Origin: Angiostrongylus vasorum | Taxonomy: Eukaryota; Nematoda; Chromadorea; Rhabditida; Metastrongylidae | Length of the DNA stretch: 64,000 nucleotides | Reading direction: 5' to 3' | Assembly: GCA_018806985.1 (NCBI GenBank) | Contig: JADANN010000445.1 | Location: forward strand, 1,162,001 to 1,226,000 | Shown: piece after piece, positions 58,066 through 64,000 of the stretch | Position numbering within the stretch: position 1 is the stretch's first letter | How the letters are laid out: the number at the start of each line of letters is the position of its first letter | Position numbers and translations under genes: made by a program | The notes under the pieces: generated by a model | The model's database searches: none | Told to the model about the DNA's origin: nothing | What the model saw: the letters and a program-made list of their open reading frames with translations, nothing else

Positions 58066-61000
58066 CTACGTGTTTGACCCTGGATTAACAATAGAGCCCG
58101 GATTATGACCAGTTCCAACGGATCCAATAGGCCCAACCGACACTGGGCCTCCCACTGACCCAGGCATGTATCCGACTGATGCTGGCATGCCTGCGACATT
58201 TGCTGATGACACCCTAAATATTGTGCTACTTGAGAAAGATCGATGAAAGATCGACTTGTAAATGAAAAAGGATAGCATTGACTATTTGAAAACGTAGACA
58301 GAAATAAAGACAGAGACAGGTAAGAGAGGAAGTTATAAAATCTGCAGGTTAATGTAAATATCATCAAGAGATCATACTTATCGAGACATTGTCGAATCGC
58401 CGGCCAAAGTGGACATTCGCCGGTTCTCGCTGCCTCTTGGGAACAAGCCATAAGAATGGACACCATAGACTCGTCTTCTGTACCATGTTGCTTGATAGAA
58501 TTCCTGAATTGTCGATTACGACATTCACAGTGTTCGAACCTAGATGATACATAACTCTATAAATAATTAAATATTACGAAGACCCTTCAATGATGCTGAG
58601 ATATTTGCAAAACTCCGGGCCCCAGGTATTTGCGCAAACCGCACCCCACCGCAAACACCTGCGGTCCGGAGCTTTGCAAATATCTTAGTATCACTGGAAG
58701 TTATATTTCGCAATATACCCTGCCGTTAAAAAGAATAGGCCGAAGACCTTTGAAGAAATCATAGATCTGCATTAAAATTTACCGACACGGTCAACCAGGT
58801 TGCGAAAGAGCGGAATTTCCACACATCTGAGGGTCTGCTCATACCACGAATAGCCGTCAACAGAGAAAAAAAAAACATATGACGATGGCCCACAAAGCCT
58901 ACCGGGAAGCTGAGGGTAAACACCTCTGATCCAACTAAACGACCTTCAGTACTTCGTACACTAAGCGTTTTTATCGAAATTCAATGAACCAAAGAAAGAG
59001 GTTGAAATTTCGAGTGGAGTCGAATCAAAACTACGTCTACTACGCGGAATAGAAAACGTTTAGCTTTCTCATGGAGAATGATTTGAGAAGAATACTGTTC
59101 TCAAGGGCTTGTAAATTCATGATTAGAAAATGGAAATCAGTTCGCTGAAACAGAATGCAGGATCATCGCGTAACATAAAGAGGAGAATATAAATCGTATT
59201 GCTAGACCCTTCCTGTGGTGCGCTACTTTCATTTCAATTCTTTTTCGAGGAGAAAACCACCAATGAACATGGGAATCGCAAAATGTGCAAAACAAGGTCG
59301 ATGATATTCTTCATGAATAGAATATATGTATCCTTGACAAACTAGTACCATCCTCTGTACTTGATCCTACCACGGCACCTGCTGCACGAAGATTAGAAGC
59401 AGCCATAAACTGGCAAAAACTTGTAATCGCTTAAGAATGAAAAGAAACGTGCACGGAAACCTTTTGCGCGAAATGAATGGCAAATGAATCTCAAACTGCT
59501 GATACGTGCCTCACCTTCTTGATCACGAAGTCCATATCATCTCGTTCACCAAAAACAGTCTGCTCAAGAAGAGAAGAGAGCTCAAGCCTTACCCAAATAT
59601 TGTAAAATACAATAAAATTCCACGAGTGGGCAGGAATTTCCACTAGCTTTCACTATAACATGGAAATAATAGCGGAAAAATCTTACAGCAATTTCCCACA
59701 GAGATGGCCACGGCCTGAAGACCAGATAACATCACAACCGCTTTTCTGATAAGAAAACTGGAGCAGGATCCGACATTAACACATATAACAAGGCTAGCAA
59801 CGTATTCGAAGCATTCAGGAAATTCTTGCAGAAGGATAACAACAGAACACGAAGAAAAACTACTGGATTGCAGAGATGCCTCCAACCACTGCGCTGTACG
59901 CGCCCTTATCTATCTTATATTTCCAACATGTGAGCGTCTGCACGAAGTTCTTCATCAAGAAATTAGGCGACGGGGAAGCAATGAAACGCTCTATATCGTT
60001 TTCAAAATGTTTGACAGTACTTCATATACGTTATACATCAACATACCTCGATGAGAGGTGTTAATGGACTTCTTGGATGCCAAGGACCAGGAAATCTTCG
60101 TGGATTAATTTTGGTTGATGGCGATCTGATTGTGAATGTCCCTATCATGGATAGAGGCTCACGAGGTTTTGGCTAATGTCCAAATTGAAGACAAGAAGTG
60201 ATGAACCAAATATTTCTTTTTATTTTACATGACCCGTCTTCACGTCTACAGTGCAGATCCTAGCGCTTCTCACATTCGTTTCCTCGCACCCATCATATAC
60301 GAATATATTCTAACTTTACGTCTGGCTTCGACTGCTGCTTGAGGAATTTCCTTCCATAATAAACGTCCTCGAATGCTGGTCGAGTCGACTCTCCTTAGAG
60401 TTCTGAGATGATCGAGCTGGAGGATTCCCGACTGTATTGCAGAAAGTGACTGCTCTGACTGCTCCTGGTCAAGGTCAGTACCAATCTCATCACCCCACAG
60501 GGACGTGGGGTCTGGTGGGCCTGAGGCGGGATCGTACCAGCACCGTTTTCGTGATGATCGGCGTCACTAAGACTGAGTAATCTCCCGATGAACTAGATAA
60601 GTTGGATAAAATCGGATTTTTTTGGCAGAATGGCAGAAATGGGTGAAGACAAACAGTCGGTAAAAAAAATAAGTACAACAATTTAGCTCGGCTGATCCTC
60701 CCTCCCCAGTTAAAACGAAAATCCACTCAAAAAGCTTTTGGAATAAACCTACGTTTGCATGTTATAGATGATCCTGAGGAGATGTTTTTCATTACTTCGC
60801 GGACAGAATATCCGGCTTGGTCGAAAACAAATCAAAATAAGAACGTTAATGTTGTTTGCGTCGAAAACAGTTCCTGTCTGATAGCGCCGCGTGTTTGCAT
60901 TCGCTTGCTCCCTAGCCAGACAGACTAGCTGGATTGAAACATTCCAATACAATGAGGGAGATGGATCCTAAAAACAAAAAAAGACGTTTAAAAACTTCCA

Positions 61001-63589
61001 CTCTAAATTGCTCCTCTCTTCTTTTAGCAGATGTTTACATCTAAAACCCACCATTTGAGCATTCATAACTTGAACGATTCCCGATATTGCACCGTTGGCA
61101 ACTATTCGACAAAGGTTAATAAACGAGAAAACAGCAAGCTCGTTATTCAGCCGACAAACCACTTGCTCGAAATATCTTTCCAAAGTCGCTATATCACTTG
61201 CGGGTGGTGAATTTTTTCGCTAAAATACTATGGAGGATTTAGCTGACATACTGTTAAACGACAAACCAAACTTGGTACCCATGGAACTTAAAAGTCGATA
61301 GTGATAACAAGAAACAAAGCAGATTAAGATAACCCTCGATATTCATTGAGCACAATCCATTTAGTGCAAAAATTATGGCTTCCTTCAACTTTAGACCAAC
61401 ATAACTGAACCCTTACCAAATTTCATTAATTAAATAAGAACAACTGGATTTACAGACATTTGACGAGATATGAGCTTTGTATTTTAACGAGATGAAATTC
61501 CGATTTTCTAGAGGTGCAAAACACCTTCTGTCACTTTTTCTTTGCCGGGAGACACATACTCCGAACAAGAAGGTACGTAACAGGAGGATTTTTCACTGTG
61601 CATGACAAAACGACGTTCGCCAGTGCATCACTGGTGTTTGGAAATGTCGTGCCTGCGTTTGGAAACTTAAATGTTTAAACATTCCTTTTCGATTTTGTGA
61701 GAGCTGCAGTTCCAGGCATATTGATGATGATGGAATAATGGAAAACTTCATAAAGATTGTATATATGATTACGAGCAAAGTCTCTCCCATAAATATTTAA
61801 AATTATCAATTGCTGTAGTACCCCATCTATCGAAAAATTAGCTTCAGTTCCCGAAAAAATAGGTGCGCGTAAAACGAAAACGTACAGCTGATAATCAATT
61901 CCACTACTTGAAGAAAAAAAAAAAACAAAGCATTGAAACATACAGATCTTTTTCAACAAGACAGAAGTCTAGAAGTGGAGCACCGATCAAACAAGAAATC
62001 TGTGAACAGTGCCCTTTTATACAGGACGGATGTTGATCTACTGCCGCCACGCAATATGGTCTGCCTTTCTGGCGGTAATGTGTCTTGCAGAAGTCGGTGT
62101 TATAAATAGCCGGCATAAAGCGCGGTAATGCATGTCTAAAAATCGGGACTGCCAAGTGAGATTTTCATTCGAGTGGTGGTCCACATGACTAGATTCGACT
62201 CGATGCTAAAACGAGAAACCACATCGCGAGGACGACCGTCTGTAGACCATCGACTCGAATCAGTCCGGATGTGAAAACGTTAGCCGAATAAGTTTTTTTT
62301 TGCACCAACCTCGTATGAGCTTAATAATGCATGGAACCAGTTCTCTTAAAAAAGTATTTCGAATAGCAAAACAACTGGTAAAACGTTAAGCTCAAAGAAC
62401 ACCTGGGAAAACAAAAACTTTTTATATTCTTACGTAGAGAAGGCAGTCCCTCTTACTCTTCAAGCATTCGAATTACCAGCTGAATATGCTGATACGAAAA
62501 GCCAAATAAAACAGCGATATAAAAAAAATCCTTGATCTAAATAGTTACGAAAAAGCATGTGCAGCGAATTTGTTAAAAATGGTCTGCAATAAACAACATA
62601 AACAGGGTCATTGGTTCGCACGAAGCCCTGAATAAAGCAAGCCTTCCATCCTTACGGGGTCAGCAATTTTGTATCAAACTTTTCCAAGAGAATAAAATCA
62701 TTTTCTAAATTCTATCGAAAGGTCATCTCAAGTGATGTACTCAATCACCTTTGCTTTCTTGAATAGCGTCGAAGGAACGGGGTATCCCTTTAAGACTGAT
62801 CAGCACCAAATATTTTAACGTTCAAATAATTATTCGACCACTCACAATATTCCACGTTCAACTTTAGAATCAGAGTGTGTCGATCCAAATGAAAATTGAA
62901 AAAGACGAGACCACTCATTTGCTGCGGAGTTTGTGGTGCTGAAGAATCACCACGTTGTGTCGCAGGTGGAACTACCACAGGAACGGAAATGCGAACCTGT
63001 ACAGAGGAAGCTTTAGTTTCTCAATTACGCAAGATACAAAGTCTCATTACTATTGTAAGAAGAATGTGGAACTGAATAAACAAAAACTTGCAAAAGTGCA
63101 ATCCACATTTCATCTCATTGAGGACCAAGCGACCCGCGGATTGATTTCGCATTTGTGCCTCAAACGCTAATGTAAGCTTCCGAATAAAACAAAGTCCCGA
63201 AAGATAGTCATCGACAGGGGCACAAAGGAGGTTGGAGCAAGGAGACTTGACGAACACAAAGGCACGACGGAGTGTTTCGTGATCAATGATGACAGGGGTA
63301 GAAGACGCTTCAAGTTCAGCAGAAACCTCGGTTGCCGGTGACACTGTAGCTGCATCAGGATTCGGTGGAACAGAAAGGCAAGCCGACAAAGGTGTGCCAG
63401 CTGGAGAAGCACTCACTATCTAAAAGAGAAAAAGTTTTGTTGAAAATTAAGAAAAAAATTTTAGAAATGATCAAGAAAGAAACGAACAGAGAAAAAAGAT
63501 TTACTTCACTCGGTACAGATGCAGGTTGAATTGGAGAACTCGAATGGACCAGATGAGACTCATTTCCTTTACACGACTTCGAAGCGCCA
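58066..63589 (-). CDS. MED14: Mediator complex subunit 14, C-terminal third; 5' end beyond window
   Basis: MED14 is the backbone subunit of the Mediator co-activator that bridges transcription factors to RNA polymerase II. Minus-strand exons: 63589-63505, 63419-about 63110, 62996-62846, one short unplaced exon, 61219-61052, 60967-60753, 58539-58378, 58228-58066 (stop 58068-58066). Order and phase agree with the MED14 C-terminus. A Ser/Pro-rich linker is followed by LVFFNFHLDRHTLILKLNVE and TLERYFEQVVCRL (family: LEKFFE), then VQVMNAQM. Next come SLYWNVSIQLVC (family: KWNVQ...), IIYNMQTF, SMVSILM and GECPLWPAIRQCL (family: GECTIFAAVRDLM). The worm-specific end is Gly/Pro/Ser-rich. The donor after residue block NQSAGRLVLNEM is uncertain. 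The N-terminal two thirds should lie right of 64000. In Caenorhabditis this gene is rgr-1/mdt-14. Confidence 0.85.
58588..58730. mobile_element. Inverted pair of SINE2 3' ends
   Basis: GCTGAGATATTTGCAAAACT followed by CCGGGCCCCAGGTATTT is mirrored about 40 bases later by CACCTGCGGTCCGGAG and TTTGCAAATATCTTAGTAT. The arms can pair over about 38 bases. It lies just inside the MED14 intron beside exon 58378-58539. Confidence 0.8.
59349..59642 (-). CDS. Two unassigned exons inside the MED14 2.2-kb intron
   Basis: Two open segments on the minus strand have good splice sites: 59642-59515 (acceptor AGCTAG, donor AAG|GTGAGG) and 59409-about 59349 (acceptor TTGCCAG). Their phases join. They read VEIPAHSWNFIVFYNIW, then VRLELSSLLEQTVFGERDD, MDFVIKK and FMAASNLRAAGAVVGSSTED. 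The composition is coding-like and no stop interrupts. MED14 splices cleanly from 60753 to 58539 across them, so they either belong to a nested or alternative product or are a relic. I do not recognise the family. Confidence 0.4.
59873..59907 (-). mobile_element. SINE1 head fragment
   Basis: Only the first about 34 bases of the SINE1 head (GGGCGCGTACAGCGCAGTGG on the minus strand) are present. It lies inside the MED14 intron. Confidence 0.65.
60260..60585 (-). mobile_element. SINE3 in MED14 intron
   Basis: Third copy: CTCGCACCCATCATATACG, GAATGCTGGTCGAGTCGAC and the B-box side GGCGGGATCGTACCAGCAC. It lies in the large MED14 intron. Confidence 0.75.
61220..62159 (-). other. MED14 intron region with a Cys-rich open frame
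   Basis: A minus-strand frame at about 62155-61960 reads AIYNTDFCKTHYRQKGRPYC, then VAAVDQHPSCIKGHCSQISC. Another at 61959-61675 is open for 94 codons. One short MED14 exon (length 3n+2) must lie between 62846 and 61219, but neither frame matches the family. They are unassigned. Confidence 0.3.
62160..62340 (+). mobile_element. PLE terminal fragment in MED14 intron
   Basis: GTGAAAACGTTAGCCGAATA and GCACCAACCTCGTATGAGC match PLE ends elsewhere in the window. The preceding TGACTAGATTCGACTCGATG matches 18015-18040. Confidence 0.6.
62612..62815 (+). mobile_element. SINE1, headless and diverged
   Basis: The core GCCTTCCATCCTTACGGGGT and later ACTCAATCACCT and GACTGATCAGCACC blocks are recognisable. 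The tRNA-like head is missing or unreadable. It lies immediately left of the MED14 exon ending at 62846. Confidence 0.65.
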
Positions 63590-63649
63590 CTAAACCAGAA
63601 CAATAAATCGGAAATGGTAAAAGTATGCGCTAACATTTGAGTGTGATAA

Positions 63650-64000
63650 GATGCCACAGACCAATAATCCCTCCACGACGAAAAAAAATCGCAGTCGCCT
63701 GTATGACCGTCTATGTACAACGCAAAATTGTATAATATACCGCAACGGTAGAGATGGCAACTGCATGAGTGCGAGTACGTTTTACCTGATCTCTTGCAAA
63801 GCGTGCAAAAGCGAATACGTAGGCGAAACGTGAGACATGCGCCCGTATGGAAGAACTAGTCAGTAAACTTAGACCAAGTAACTCCAAAAGTAACCAAATG
63901 CACTGCAAAGAGAGCATAGGACACAGAGACATAACGGGGAAGATTTTTAAGCAGCAGTTCCCATCCTAGCACAGGAATGAAACAGTCAACTTGAGCTTTT
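63650..64000 (+). mobile_element. PLE GIY-YIG region running off the window
   Basis: One frame from about 63651 to 63831 reads SRLYDRLCTTQNCIIYR, then NGRDGNCMSASTFYLISC and KACKSEYVGET, followed by a TGA. A further shifted part (HRTQRHNGEDF-like) continues to the edge. The Cys-rich finger and the YLISC...YVGET nuclease core are the clearest in the window. It lies in a MED14 intron, opposite strand. Confidence 0.82.

Noticed and set aside
1..64000. CRISPR arrays, bacterial operons, rRNA or canonical tRNA genes
   Set aside because: No spaced direct repeats, no ribosome-binding-site-led gene clusters, no rRNA-like blocks; tRNA-like heads all belong to dispersed repeats.

Overview
The window looks like chromosomal DNA of a nematode, most likely a strongylid (hookworm-type) parasite. 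The genes are conserved animal genes cut into many small exons with worm-style TTTCAG/TTTTAG acceptors. Several start codons sit a few bases after such an acceptor, as in spliced-leader trans-splicing. Introns and spacers are packed with decayed RTE-type LINEs, Penelope-like elements (PLEs) with GIY-YIG endonucleases, and tRNA-derived SINEs. The genus assignment is inference; the gene structures were read from the sequence and from remembered family motifs.

Layout. 1-14501 (-): phosphatidylinositol 4-kinase alpha (PI4KA). Its start is at 14496, the helical/regulatory part is in the window, and the kinase domain lies beyond base 1. 15514-18454 (-): complete PA28-gamma proteasome activator (PSME3). 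18682-21342 (-): complete MIT-domain protein MITD1. These three lie head to tail; MITD1 and PSME3 are only 227 bases apart, with a poly(A) signal and then a trans-splice-like acceptor between them, as in a worm operon. 22228-22392 (-): possible 54-residue secreted peptide. 22.5-35 kb: gene-poor, SINE- and PLE-rich. 35730-54241 (+): Cys-loop ligand-gated chloride channel of GABA-A/RDL type, spread over 18.5 kb, whose introns hold a 4-kb RTE LINE that is itself split by a PLE and a SINE. Three of its N-terminal exons each carry a one-base frameshift at a homopolymer run. 58066-63589 (-): C-terminal third of Mediator subunit MED14, continuing past base 64000; two unassigned same-strand exons sit in its largest visible intron.

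Repeats. SINE1 (about 280 bp, at least 18 copies) has a 7-bp acceptor-stem-like pairing, A and B boxes and a TTATCC-rich end. SINE2 (about 160-230 bp) has a different tRNA-like head and a fixed 3' end. SINE3 (about 320 bp, three copies) shares a central block with SINE1. PLE fragments occur at about 17, 17.9, 23.5-26, 32.4, 40.6, 48.7, 52.2, 62.2 and 63.7 kb.

Functionally, the host genes are housekeeping (phosphoinositide synthesis at the plasma membrane, nuclear proteasome regulation, cytokinesis/ESCRT, RNA polymerase II transcription) plus one neuronal receptor. I found no CRISPR array, rRNA gene, canonical tRNA gene or bacterial-type system.
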